Source of the DNA: Deltaproteobacteria bacterium
GTDB taxonomy: Bacteria; Myxococcota_A; UBA796; GCA-2862545
Length of the DNA stretch: 48,593 nt
Assembly: GCA_006226595.1 (NCBI GenBank)
Contig: SBGP01000115.1
Location: 1 to 48,593, forward strand
Reading direction: 5' to 3'
The notes beneath the pieces were generated by a model that was not told the origin of the DNA, did no database searches, and saw only the letters and a list, made by a program, of their open reading frames with translations. Shown here piece by piece: positions 25,414 to 33,943 of the stretch (position 1 is its first letter; every line of letters starts with the position of its first letter). The position numbers were made by a program, and so were the translations under genes.

Positions 25414-26241
25414 TTGGTCTGGCTCCTGTTCCTGCTCGGTTGTGGAGCAACCATCAATCTCGACGCGAAGCTCAACGAGGGCCAGACCCTCGAGGTGTCG
25501 GATCGCGTCCAGAACACGGTGAAGTCCATCGAGAAGGGCATCATCCTCGAAGAGGTCCGTCTCAAGACGCGCCGTGAGGTCACGACGCCCGGCATCCTCG
25601 GTGAGGACGCGGTCGGCTGGGTCGAGCGCGTGAAGGCGCTGCGCGTGGACCGTGCCATGTCCGGCAAGGAGTCGGTGTGGGACAGCAGTCTCGGCGGTAA
25701 GCCCCCCAAGGAGCTCGAGGGCGCCGAGCTCATGCTCAGCCGCGTGCGTGACGTGCAGGTCAGCGCCGACGGCAAGGTCGTCATCAAGGAGGCCCAAGCC
25801 GAGGATCTCGCCGAGGGCGGCGATCCTTCCCGCATCCTCAGCTGGGACGACATGGCCTACCTCGACGTCGTCGACCTCGGGCTGCTCCAGGCGCCCAGGG
25901 GCGAGCTTCGCGTGAACCAGCAGTGGACGACCGAACTCGCCGGCACGACGCACTTCGACCACGAGGACCACGACACCCGCATCACGGTCGATTGGCGCGT
26001 GGACCGCATCGACGGCAGCATCGTCCAGCTCACCCAGACGATGAGCAGCGTCGGCAACACGACTCCGAAGGAGTTCGGCTTCGTGGTCGGCCACGCCCGC
26101 GGGCGCGGCACCCTCGTCTTCGACACCGAGGCTGGCGTGCCCAAGGAGTACAACGAGGAGATCACGTACACGATGGCCTCCGCGGACTCCGAGGTCGATC
26201 AGATGCTGACCCGCAGCCGCCTGTACAGCCTCGAAGAGTAG
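25414..26241 (+). CDS. Hypothetical lipoprotein
   Basis: The start is TTG at 25414, 5 bases after GGAGG; no ATG or GTG fits. The 275-residue product has a very short lipoprotein signal (MVWLLFLLGC, Cys10), lacking the usual basic residues, so inner-membrane targeting may be inefficient. The mature part is charged and beta-rich (KVVIKEAQAEDLAEGG; TRITVDWRVDRIDGSIVQL), resembling periplasmic lipoproteins with repeated beta sheets. No family was recognised with confidence. A strong nested hairpin follows 19 bases after its stop. Confidence 0.82.
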   Translation: MVWLLFLLGCGATINLDAKLNEGQTLEVSDRVQNTVKSIEKGIILEEVRLKTRREVTTPGILGEDAVGWVERVKALRVDRAMSGKESVWDSSLGGKPPKELEGAELMLSRVRDVQVSADGKVVIKEAQAEDLAEGGDPSRILSWDDMAYLDVVDLGLLQAPRGELRVNQQWTTELAGTTHFDHEDHDTRITVDWRVDRIDGSIVQLTQTMSSVGNTTPKEFGFVVGHARGRGTLVFDTEAGVPKEYNEEITYTMASADSEVDQMLTRSRLYSLEE

Positions 26242-26260
26242 GCCCACGGCGTGTCTGACG

Positions 26261-26298
26261 GAGCCCGCGCCCGCGCTTTTCGCGGGAATCGCGGGCTC
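26261..26298 (+). terminator. Strong nested hairpin after the lipoprotein gene
   Basis: An inner stem CCCGCG-CTTTT-CGCGGG (26270-26286) sits inside an outer stem GAGCCCGCG/CGCGGGCTC (26261-26269 with 26290-26298), with a 3-base AAT bulge. No T tract follows, but stability should be very high. It lies between a stop codon and the next promoter box. Confidence 0.6.
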
Positions 26299-26314
26299 TC
26301 CTGCTCAGACCCGA

Positions 26315-26320
26315 TAGAGT
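26315..26320 (+). promoter_or_regulatory. Candidate -10 box (TAGAGT) for the pfaD-like gene
   Basis: TAGAGT lies 17 bases after the terminator-like hairpin and 33 bases before the ATG at 26354. No clear -35 is visible because the upstream bases belong to the hairpin. Confidence 0.45.
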
Positions 26321-26353
26321 GGCCCCCCCCATCCGCACCTACGGAGCCCTTCC

Positions 26354-28231
26354 ATGTCCCTCGAGCAGCACCTGCGCGCCCTGGAAGACTACGGCGCCGC
26401 CGAATGCACTGTCGCTGGCGCCTCGCAGACGGAGGTCGCCTCGACCACTGGCGGTGATCTCGCCGGACGCTTCGAGGCCCTCGGTCAGCGTCCTCTGCTC
26501 ACCGTGCTCGCCGACCCCCGGGTCGAGCGTGTCGAGCTCAAGGACGGCACCCTGTGCATCGCCGCCGAGCGCAAGAGTGGCGGTGGTCGCCTCACGGTGT
26601 CCTGGGGCGATGACGTCGTCGTCGACGAAGACGTGGCCCTGCCCGCCGTCGAGGCGCCGCATCAGGGGCCTGTGTTCCGGCCCGACCCCGACAGCCGCGT
26701 CGACGATCTGCGCGCTGCCCTCCACGAAGCGCGTCGCCCGCTGTTCGCGGTGCGCGAAGGCGAGGCGGTGGCCTGGTACAGCCATGGCCTGCACGGCGCG
26801 GGCATGGGTGCTCGTCCGCTCGTTGGCACCGTTCCCCCCGTCGGCGCCGAGACCCTCGGGTCGGTCGAGTTCCGCCGTGCCCATGGGGTCCGCTGGGCCT
26901 ACGTGGCGGGCGCGATGGCCGGCGGCATCGCCTCGGCCGACCTCGTGATCGCCATGGCGCGCGCGGGCCTGCTCGGCTTCTTCGGTAGCGGCGGCCTGCC
27001 GGTGCCCGCGGTGCGCGAGGCCCTCGAGCGCGTGAGCCGTGAGGCTGGCGCGGGTGCCTGGGGCTTCAACCTCCTGCACAACCCGGTCGAGCCCGCGGTC
27101 GAGGAGTCCACCGTCGACCTGTACCTCGAGTACGGCGTGCGTCGTGTCTCCGCCTCGGCGTACATGGGGCTCACCCCCGCGGTCGTGCGTTACCGCCTGC
27201 ACGGCATCCACGCGGATGCATCCGGCGAGGTGGTGTGCCCGAACCACGTGTTCGCGAAGGTGTCGCGGGCCGAGGTCGCGCAGCACTTCCTCAAGCCCGC
27301 GCCCGAGGCGATGGTCGCCGAGCTCGTCGCCGGCGGGCAGCTCACCGCGGAGCAGGCCGAGCTCGCCAAGCGCGTGCCCATGGCTTCTGACGTCACCGCC
27401 GAGGCCGACAGCGGCGGACACACCGATCGCCGGCCCCTGTTCGTGCTGCTTCCGCTGCTCCAGCAGCTTCGCGATCAGCTCGCCGAGGAGCATGGCTTCA
27501 CCGGCCGGCACCGGCCTCGGATCGGCGCGGCGGGCGGACTGGGCACCCCGGCGGCCGTGCATGGCGCGTTCGCGATGGGTGCGGAGTACGTGCTCACCGG
27601 CTCCGTGAACCAGGCCTCCCGTGAGGCGGGCACCAGCGACATGGCCAAGGAGATGCTCGCCGCGGCGGGAATGGCGGACGTCGCCACCGGGCCCGCGCCC
27701 GACATGTTCGAGATCGGCGCCCACGTCCAGGTCCTGTCCCGCGGCAGCATGTACGCGCAGCGCGCGGGTAAGCTCTACGACCTGTACAAGAGCGTCGGTG
27801 ACCTCGACAAGCTCGACGCCAAGGAGCGCGCCAAGCTCGAGAAGCAGGTGTTCCAGCGTCCGCTCGCCGACGTGTGGGAGGGCACCCGCGAGTACTGGCA
27901 GGGCCGCGACCCCAAGCAGGTCGAGAAGGCCGAGGCGGACCCGCGTCACAAGATGGCGCTGACCTTCCGCTGGTACCTGGGCATGACCTCGCGCTGGGCG
28001 CGCATGGGCGACAGCGACCGCAAGCGGGACTTCCAGATCTGGTGCGGACCCTCGATGGGTGGCTTCAACGCCTGGGTCGCGGGCAGCGAGCTCGAGGCGA
28101 TCGAAGAGCGCGGTGTGGTCGAGATCGCCGAGGCCCTGATGCAGGGCGCGGCGGCGCACGCGCGCCTCGCGTTCGCGCGCACCCAGGGCCTGCGCCTGCC
28201 GGCGGGCGCGCTTTCCGCGGGCCCGAGCTAG
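26354..28231 (+). CDS. pfaD: PfaD family enoyl-reductase-like protein
   Basis: The 625-residue protein matches the PfaD family, FMN TIM-barrel proteins related to nitronate monooxygenase that act as trans enoyl reductases for polyunsaturated fatty acid and polyketide synthases. Hallmarks are VRWAYVAGAMAGGIASADLV, GLLGFFGSGGLPV, AGAWGFNLLHNP, RVSASAYMGLTPAVVRYR, IGAAGGLGTPAAVHGAFAMG and YVLTGSVNQASREAGTS. The C-terminal third has the PfaD-specific GKLYDLYKS and FQIWCGPSMGGFNAWV. About 150 N-terminal residues precede the core. No PUFA synthase (pfaA-C) genes are within the window, so its partner is elsewhere or it works differently. The ATG follows GGAG by 8 bases, and the upstream hairpin makes it a separate transcript. 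Confidence 0.93.
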   Translation: MSLEQHLRALEDYGAAECTVAGASQTEVASTTGGDLAGRFEALGQRPLLTVLADPRVERVELKDGTLCIAAERKSGGGRLTVSWGDDVVVDEDVALPAVEAPHQGPVFRPDPDSRVDDLRAALHEARRPLFAVREGEAVAWYSHGLHGAGMGARPLVGTVPPVGAETLGSVEFRRAHGVRWAYVAGAMAGGIASADLVIAMARAGLLGFFGSGGLPVPAVREALERVSREAGAGAWGFNLLHNPVEPAVEESTVDLYLEYGVRRVSASAYMGLTPAVVRYRLHGIHADASGEVVCPNHVFAKVSRAEVAQHFLKPAPEAMVAELVAGGQLTAEQAELAKRVPMASDVTAEADSGGHTDRRPLFVLLPLLQQLRDQLAEEHGFTGRHRPRIGAAGGLGTPAAVHGAFAMGAEYVLTGSVNQASREAGTSDMAKEMLAAAGMADVATGPAPDMFEIGAHVQVLSRGSMYAQRAGKLYDLYKSVGDLDKLDAKERAKLEKQVFQRPLADVWEGTREYWQGRDPKQVEKAEADPRHKMALTFRWYLGMTSRWARMGDSDRKRDFQIWCGPSMGGFNAWVAGSELEAIEERGVVEIAEALMQGAAAHARLAFARTQGLRLPAGALSAGPS

Positions 28232-28237
28232 TCCGCG

Positions 28238-28255
28238 GCCGTCGCGGCCGACGGC
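28238..28255 (+). terminator. Compact hairpin after the pfaD-like gene
   Basis: GCCGTCG-CGGC-CGACGGC, a perfect 7-base stem with a 4-base loop, begins 6 bases after the stop codon. There is no T tract. Confidence 0.5.
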
Positions 28256-28316
28256 TGACGGTTCGCGAGGCTGGCGGCTGGGATCTCGCGCGATAGGGGG
28301 CATGCCCGGAGTGGTG

Positions 28317-31223
28317 ATGCCCCGACTCAAGCCCCTGATGGGCGCGGTTCTCGCGCTGTCCCTCGCGCTGCCGGCCTTCGGCCAGAACGTGACCCACCGC
28401 CCCGAGGGCAAGTGGCGGACGGTCACGACCGACCACTTCCGGCTGCACTACCCGCTCGAGGCCGAGGAGTGGGCGCTGGAGGTCGCCTCTCAGCTCGACG
28501 GCATCCGCGCCGTGGTCAGCGAGGAAGTCGGCTACGACCCGCCGAAGCGCATCGAGCTCGTGGTCATGGACCCGTTCCGCGACGCGAACGGCTTCGCGCT
28601 GCCCTTCCTCGGTCGTCCGCGTATGGGCGTGTTCGCGACGCCGCCCGGTGCCTCCTCGGCACTCGGCAACTACCGGACCTGGGCCGAAGACCTCGTCGTC
28701 CACGAGGACGCGCACCTGGTGCACCTGCTCCGTCCGTCGCGCTCGCCGTTCCGGGGGTTCCTGAGCCGCACCCTGGGCATGGGGCCGGTGAGCACGAACT
28801 CCCCGGCGTGGGTCGTCGAGGGCTACGCCACCGTCGTCGAGGGACGACTCACCGGCAAGGGCCGCCCGAACAGCGACTACCGTGCGACCATGCTGCGCTC
28901 GCTCGCCCAGGAAGGGCGCATGCCGCACTACTGGGAGCTCGATGGCGGCTCCCGCTGGGCGTCTGGCCGCTTCCGATACCTCGTCGGCTCGGCCTTCCTC
29001 GAGTGGCTCGAGGCCGGCAGCTACGACGGTGCGCTCAACGACCTGTGGCTGCGCATGTCCGCCCGCAAGAAGCGCGAGTTCAACGACGCGTTCGAGGGCA
29101 TCTTCGGAGACGACCCCGAGGTGATGTACGGGCGCTACGTGGCCGAGCTCACCCGCGATGCGATGGCCATCGAGGCGGCTCGTCCGGTCGAGGAGGGGAC
29201 CGAGTTCGCCGACCTGTTCCAGAACACCAGCGCGCCCGCGGTGTCCGCGGACGGCAAGCGCCTCGCCGCGGTCATCGCCAGCGAGGATGGCCCCTCCCGG
29301 TTGGTCGTGTGGTCGACCGAGCCCGACGCCGAGGCCGACGCCGAGTGGAAGGAAGCGGTCGACGCGCTGCTCGAGAAGGACCCGGAGGACGTGCCGGCGC
29401 ACCGTCCCGACGTGTACCCGCCCGAGGAGGTCGCCCGTCGCGTGCGCAACGACAAGGGTGCGGCCAAGCCCGCGTTCATGCCGGACGGTCGCGTGCTCTT
29501 CGTGAGCTGGACGCAGAATGGTCAGGGCTTCGCGCGTCCGGACCTGTACGTGTGGGATCCGGACGAGGGTGGCGAGCGGCGCATCACCCGCGGCGCCGAC
29601 ATCATCGAGGCCGTGGCCTTCCCGGACGGCAAGCGCGCGGCCGCTGTGCGCACCGACTGGGGTGTGCAGACGCTCGTCGAGATCGACCTCGAGACCGGCG
29701 ACTGGACGCCGATCACCGAGCCGAGCACGAAGGTCGTCGACTCGCCGCGCGTCTCGCCCGACGGCACGCGGCTCGCGTACCTCGTCAACGGCGAGGAGGA
29801 CTGGGAGCTTCGCATCCGCGACCTCGCAAGCGGCGAGGAAGAGCGCGTCGAGGTGCCCGCCAACGCGATCGCCGCCGACCCGGCGTGGCTTCCGGACGGC
29901 AGCGGGCTCGTCGTCTCGCTGGGCCACGAGGGCTTCATCGAGCTCGCGGTCGTCGGCCAGGGCAAGCCGCGCATGCTCACCGCCACGCGTGGCGGGGCCT
30001 ACGCGCCCGCCGTGTCCGCCGAGGAGATCTTCTTCCTCACCATGGACAGCGATGGCATGGACCTCCGGCGCATGCCGCTCGACCTGACGCCGGTGCCCGA
30101 GTCGGCTCCTGTGCCCGTCGAAGCGCCGACCGCCGATGTGTGGACGGATGATGCCGCCCCGGCGCCGGAGCCGCGCCGTCCGGACCTCAGCGCCGTGGGA
30201 CCACTGGCGCTACGTCCCGAGCCGCCGCCGCCGCAGCCCCGCCCGGCTCGCGAGGAGGTCGAGGCCGAGGCCTACGGTCTCGGACGTCCGCAGGTTCGCC
30301 CACTCATCGGCCTCACCGCCGGTCCCCACAACGGCTCCGTGCACGGCATGGTCTCGAGCCAGGACATCGCCGGAAAGCTCGATGTGATCGCGCTCGGCGG
30401 GTTCACGCTGCCCAAGACCGGCGGCGTCGACGGCTTCGGTCTCGCCGCCGCATGGCGCGGGCCGGTGCGCCTCGAGGTGCACGGCTATCGCTTCCGGGAG
30501 TCCGTCGACACTCCGCGGCAGGCGCGACAGGGAGTGGCGCTCTCGGCGAACGAGGACGTGCGCTGGCACGGTGGCCAGGCGCGCGTGCGGCTCGGGGGCG
30601 TGGTCGATGCTGGCTTCGGCGACCTCGCCGTGGCCCCGCGTCAGTTCGCCCACCTCGACGGCCGCTTCGCCCACCGGGCGTGGGCGGGCACCGTCGTCTT
30701 CGGCGCCGAAGCCGCTGGACACTTCGCACTCGGCAGCACCGAAGAGCAGGCGTGGAACCGCACCGAGGGCGAGGTCGCACTGGGCTTCGGCAGCAAGGGG
30801 TGGACGCTGTCGGGGCGGGCGGTCCTCGGCGCCTTCAGCGGCAACCATCCACTCGATCTGTTCCGGCTCGGAGGTCTCTCGCACAGCCTGATCCCGGACG
30901 CGACTCAGCTCGGCCAGGTCCAGGTGCCGGCGTTCACGCCGTTCGCGCTCACCGGTGACCAGCGGCGCTCGGTCTCCGCGGAGCTCGACATCCAGGGCGT
31001 GATCGCGAGCTGGGAGCGGCACGAGATCGGCGCGGACTCCGTCGAGTTGCTCACGCTCCGCCAGCGGATGACCCTCGAGCCGACCGCGCTCGTCGGCGTT
31101 CCCGCGGTCGCCATCGATGGCGGCGTGAGCTGCACGCTCGCCGACCTCGCGGGCCGCGTGCAGCGACCGTGCACACACCTCGACGACTACGCCGCGTGGG
31201 CCTCGGTCGTGTGGCGGCCCTGA
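28317..31223 (+). CDS. Secreted peptidase-like/beta-propeller/outer-membrane barrel protein
   Basis: I prefer ATG 28317, which has GGAG 5 bases upstream; ATG 28302 is an in-frame alternative without a site. The 968-residue product has a signal peptide ending PAFGQ. Residues 30-300 look like a peptidase MA-type gluzincin domain: HEDAH at 129-133 fits HExxH, with Glu168 in WVVEGYA as the possible third zinc ligand. Residues 305-600 hold TolB/PD40 propeller blades (VSADGKRLAAVIASEDG; ESPRV-like SPRVSPDGTRLAYL; DPAWLPDGSGLVVSL). A Pro-rich linker leads to about 300 residues of alternating amphipathic strands ending in Trp-Arg-Pro, consistent with an outer-membrane barrel. The overall role is unknown, possibly a surface protease. 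Confidence 0.85.
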   Translation: MPRLKPLMGAVLALSLALPAFGQNVTHRPEGKWRTVTTDHFRLHYPLEAEEWALEVASQLDGIRAVVSEEVGYDPPKRIELVVMDPFRDANGFALPFLGRPRMGVFATPPGASSALGNYRTWAEDLVVHEDAHLVHLLRPSRSPFRGFLSRTLGMGPVSTNSPAWVVEGYATVVEGRLTGKGRPNSDYRATMLRSLAQEGRMPHYWELDGGSRWASGRFRYLVGSAFLEWLEAGSYDGALNDLWLRMSARKKREFNDAFEGIFGDDPEVMYGRYVAELTRDAMAIEAARPVEEGTEFADLFQNTSAPAVSADGKRLAAVIASEDGPSRLVVWSTEPDAEADAEWKEAVDALLEKDPEDVPAHRPDVYPPEEVARRVRNDKGAAKPAFMPDGRVLFVSWTQNGQGFARPDLYVWDPDEGGERRITRGADIIEAVAFPDGKRAAAVRTDWGVQTLVEIDLETGDWTPITEPSTKVVDSPRVSPDGTRLAYLVNGEEDWELRIRDLASGEEERVEVPANAIAADPAWLPDGSGLVVSLGHEGFIELAVVGQGKPRMLTATRGGAYAPAVSAEEIFFLTMDSDGMDLRRMPLDLTPVPESAPVPVEAPTADVWTDDAAPAPEPRRPDLSAVGPLALRPEPPPPQPRPAREEVEAEAYGLGRPQVRPLIGLTAGPHNGSVHGMVSSQDIAGKLDVIALGGFTLPKTGGVDGFGLAAAWRGPVRLEVHGYRFRESVDTPRQARQGVALSANEDVRWHGGQARVRLGGVVDAGFGDLAVAPRQFAHLDGRFAHRAWAGTVVFGAEAAGHFALGSTEEQAWNRTEGEVALGFGSKGWTLSGRAVLGAFSGNHPLDLFRLGGLSHSLIPDATQLGQVQVPAFTPFALTGDQRRSVSAELDIQGVIASWERHEIGADSVELLTLRQRMTLEPTALVGVPAVAIDGGVSCTLADLAGRVQRPCTHLDDYAAWASVVWRP

Positions 31224-31807
31224 TGGCGGACAAGCGCATCGCAGGTGGACTGCTGGTGTTGGTCGGCGTGATCGGCGCCGCCCTTTGGTGGAGCCGCGTC
31301 GAGCTCGCACCCCCGCCGGTGACCGACGCAAGGCCCGCCCCGAAGCCTGGTGCCGAGTCCAGGCCGGCGCCACCGCCGGCTCCGGACGCGCCGGACGTGA
31401 AGCGCCGCATCGCCGACGGCCTGGCAGCGGGCGCGACCCAGGGCAGGGCGGTTGCCGAGCCCGGAGGGGAGGGCGGTGCCGAGGGGGTTCACCCCTCCGA
31501 GGACGAGGTCCTCGCGGTGCTCGACGAGATTGCTGCGAGCACGGGCCTGATCGTGTCCCTGGACTGCCGCGAGTACCCGTGCGTGGGGACGATGGCCTGG
31601 CCGCCGGGAACGCCTGTCGTGCCGCGGGAACAGCTGCTCGAGCACTTCCCGAACCTGTGGGACTGGCCGTCCACCACCCAGACCGGCGCGCCGCTCATGG
31701 CCTACGCCTTCCCCGGCGAGAAGCTCGCTGGAGAGGACCATGACGCCGTGCAGGAGCGGCTCACCGACATGCAGACGCTGTCGCTGGCGAAGCCGCCGAG
31801 CTTCTGA
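31223..31807 (+). CDS. Hypothetical membrane-anchored periplasmic protein
   Basis: ATG 31223 overlaps the stop of the barrel gene by one base (TGATG), so the two are translationally coupled. The 194-residue product has an N-terminal anchor helix (GGLLVLVGVIGAALWW), a Pro/Ala-rich spacer, and a compact C-terminal domain (EVLAVLDEIAASTGLIVSLD) with a single Cys pair (DCREYPCVG) that may form a disulfide. No family was recognised. Coupling suggests it works with the upstream surface protein, perhaps in its assembly or regulation. Confidence 0.8.
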   Translation: MADKRIAGGLLVLVGVIGAALWWSRVELAPPPVTDARPAPKPGAESRPAPPPAPDAPDVKRRIADGLAAGATQGRAVAEPGGEGGAEGVHPSEDEVLAVLDEIAASTGLIVSLDCREYPCVGTMAWPPGTPVVPREQLLEHFPNLWDWPSTTQTGAPLMAYAFPGEKLAGEDHDAVQERLTDMQTLSLAKPPSF

Positions 31808-31816
31808 GTCTTCGGG

Positions 31817-32275
31817 TCAGCGCGGCAGCGCGGCGATCATCCGGTCGCAGTAGGCGCGCATCTCGCGGCTGACGAAGGTGCCCACCACGGGGCCCAGTGC
31901 CTTGCCGATGAAGCGGTTCACGTCCATCGTGATCGTGATCTTGCTCCGCCAGGTCATGCGGCAGCCACCCGCTGTCGGCGCGAACGTCGCCCGCCCCTCC
32001 GACACGAGGTTGCCGCTACCGGGCTTCGTGCTCCACTCGACCGCGTTGTCGCCGACCGCCTTCCAGGTGCCGGTGTAGCGGCCCTGGAAGCTGGTCACGC
32101 CGTGGTTCTGGTTCGGAAGCACCAGCGCCAGGCTGTCGTCTCCGACCTTCTCGTACGACTCGAGCACGCCGTAGTTGGCGGCCACGACGTCGGTGTTCGA
32201 GAAGTGAGCGACTGCAGTCGCTACATCCACGGGCAGGTCGAAGGTCTCGTCGAAGGTTCCGGTGAAGTCGGCCAT
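31817..32275 (-). CDS. SRPBCC-fold protein (polyketide cyclase/START-like)
   Basis: The 152-residue protein fits the SRPBCC hydrophobic-ligand-binding fold. An N-terminal strand (GTFDETFDLPVDVATAVAHF) is followed by antiparallel strands (GTWKAVGDNAVEWSTKPG; RMTWRSKITITMDV) and a long C-terminal helix (GTFVSREMRAYCDRMIAAL). Such proteins bind or move lipids or small hydrophobic molecules. The ATG at 32273-32275 follows AGGAGG by 4 bases. It is divergent from the choline-transporter-like gene, sharing an 86-base promoter gap, so a lipid-related role is possible but unproven. Confidence 0.82.
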   Translation of the reverse strand: MADFTGTFDETFDLPVDVATAVAHFSNTDVVAANYGVLESYEKVGDDSLALVLPNQNHGVTSFQGRYTGTWKAVGDNAVEWSTKPGSGNLVSEGRATFAPTAGGCRMTWRSKITITMDVNRFIGKALGPVVGTFVSREMRAYCDRMIAALPR

Positions 32276-32311
32276 CCATCCTCCTGGCGCCCCGTCATAC
32301 CCGCAACCGGG

Positions 32312-32317
32312 TATGGT
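32312..32317 (+). promoter_or_regulatory. Candidate -10 box (TATGGT) for the choline transporter/pcs pair
   Basis: TATGGT lies 44 bases before the GTG start of the symporter gene. It is identical to the box upstream of the 25414 lipoprotein gene, but no -35 is evident. Confidence 0.4.
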
Positions 32318-32361
32318 GCGCCATCGCGCGGCGAACTGCTGCGGAGGATCCTGGAGGTTCG

Positions 32362-33909
32362 GTGGAGGGCGTGTTCTGGCCCGGCGTCTTCGCGGTGTTC
32401 GCGATGTACGGCCTCGTGTTCGCAGTGGGGCTGGTCGCGGGACGCGGCGAGTCCGGCGACGCCGATCAAGACGAGGTCAGCGAGCTCTTGCTCGCCGGTC
32501 GCTCGCTGCCCCTGTGGGTCGGCCTGCTGACCATGACTGCGACCTGGGTCGGCGGTGGCTACATCAACGGCACCGCCGAGTACACCTACTCGTCGGGCGT
32601 GCTGTGGGGCGCGCAGGCGGGCATCGGCTACGCCCTGTCCCTCGTGTTCGGCGGCCTGTTCTTCGCGCGTCGCATGCGCGCGATGGAGTACACGACCCTC
32701 GTGGATCCCCTCGAGTCCCGCTACGGCAAGCAGGTCGCCGCGGCGCTCATGATTCCGGCGGTGCTCGCCGAGACCTTCTGGTCGGCGGCGATCCTCGTTG
32801 CCCTCGGGACGACCTTCGACGCCGTGATCGGCCTCGACAACCTCACCCTGGCGATCCTCGTCTCCGCGGCGGTCGCGGTCGCGTACACCGTGTTCGGTGG
32901 CCTGCGCGCGGTCGCGTATACCGACGTGGTGCAGCTGTTCTTGATCCTCATCGGTCTCGGGCTCGCGCTGCCTTTCGTCGTCGATGCCGCGGGCGGGTGG
33001 GGCGTGCTGCTCACGGCGCCCGAAGGCGGCACCGACCCGCTCGCCGGGTTCTCGTCGACCGAGGAGACGCTGTACTACGGCGACTGGTTCGTGCTCCTGC
33101 TCCTCGGCGGCATCCCCTGGAACGTGTACTTCCAGCGCGTGCTCTCCGCGCCGAACCCTGGCGCGGCGCGCACCCTGTCGCTGGCCGCCGGTGTGCTCTG
33201 CGCGCTCATGGCGCTGCCGCCGCTCATCCTTGGCCTGGCCGCGCGACACATCGACTGGATGGCGCTCGGCGAGACGGCGAATGGCGTGGCCATGGGCGGC
33301 GGCGAGGTGATCGTCGGCAACCTCACCGACAACCCGGCCTTCGTGCTCCCGTACGCCCTGCGGCTCGCGGTGCCGCTGTGGATTGCGGTGCTCGGCCTCG
33401 GCGCGGTCGCCGCGGCGGTGATGAGCTCGGTGGACAGCTCGATCCTCTCGGCCTCGTCGCTGGTCTCGTGGAACCTGTACCGTCGACTGCTCAACCCCGA
33501 GGCCACCGCCGACCAGGTCGCCCGCATCGTGCGCTACCTCGTCGTCGCGATCGGCTCCCTGGCCACGGTCGTCGCGCTCACCGTCCAGTCCGTCTCGGCG
33601 CTGTGGTACCTGTGCGGGGACGTCGTGTACTGCGTTCTCTTCCCGCAGCTCGCGCTCGCGCTGTTCGACAAGCACGCGAACAAGAGCGGGGCGATCGCGG
33701 GCTTCCTCGTCAGCGTGTTCCTGCGCCTCGGCGGCGGCGACGGCACCCTGGGCCTGCCGTCGTTCCTGCCGTACCCGGACACGGGCATCGAGGGCATCGA
33801 GTTCCCGTTCCGCACGACCGCGATGCTGTGCGGTCTGGTCACCGCGCTGGCCGTCTCCCGGCTGACCGCGAAGTCCGACCCGCCGACCCCGCTCGCCCCG
33901 CTCGAGTAG
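32362..33909 (+). CDS. Sodium:solute symporter closely resembling CHT1 choline transporter
   Basis: The 515-residue SSS-family protein has about 13 membrane segments. It follows animal CHT1 (SLC5A7) nearly position by position: TMTATWVGGGYINGTAE, IGYALSLVFGGLFFA, AYTDVVQLF, LLGGIPWNVYFQRVLS, AAVMSSVDSSILSASS and LWYLCGDVVYCVLFPQL. The aromatic residues that, as I recall, cage choline in CHT1 (Trp62, Tyr91, Trp141, Trp254) correspond here to Trp62, Tyr90, Trp140 and Trp253. It probably imports choline with sodium across the inner membrane. It lacks the long cytoplasmic C-terminal tail of the animal protein. GTG 32362 follows GGAGG by 4 bases. The next gene, 34 bases on, is phosphatidylcholine synthase, which needs choline. 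Confidence 0.9.
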   Translation: MEGVFWPGVFAVFAMYGLVFAVGLVAGRGESGDADQDEVSELLLAGRSLPLWVGLLTMTATWVGGGYINGTAEYTYSSGVLWGAQAGIGYALSLVFGGLFFARRMRAMEYTTLVDPLESRYGKQVAAALMIPAVLAETFWSAAILVALGTTFDAVIGLDNLTLAILVSAAVAVAYTVFGGLRAVAYTDVVQLFLILIGLGLALPFVVDAAGGWGVLLTAPEGGTDPLAGFSSTEETLYYGDWFVLLLLGGIPWNVYFQRVLSAPNPGAARTLSLAAGVLCALMALPPLILGLAARHIDWMALGETANGVAMGGGEVIVGNLTDNPAFVLPYALRLAVPLWIAVLGLGAVAAAVMSSVDSSILSASSLVSWNLYRRLLNPEATADQVARIVRYLVVAIGSLATVVALTVQSVSALWYLCGDVVYCVLFPQLALALFDKHANKSGAIAGFLVSVFLRLGGGDGTLGLPSFLPYPDTGIEGIEFPFRTTAMLCGLVTALAVSRLTAKSDPPTPLAPLE

Positions 33910-33943
33910 CGCGGGTTAAACACACCCGGTCTGCGAGGCAGCC

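Noticed and set aside
23122-26247. Minus-strand frame of more than 1000 codons
   Set aside because: It lies opposite a MYXO-CTERM protein and two lipoproteins and has the compositional look of an antisense shadow.
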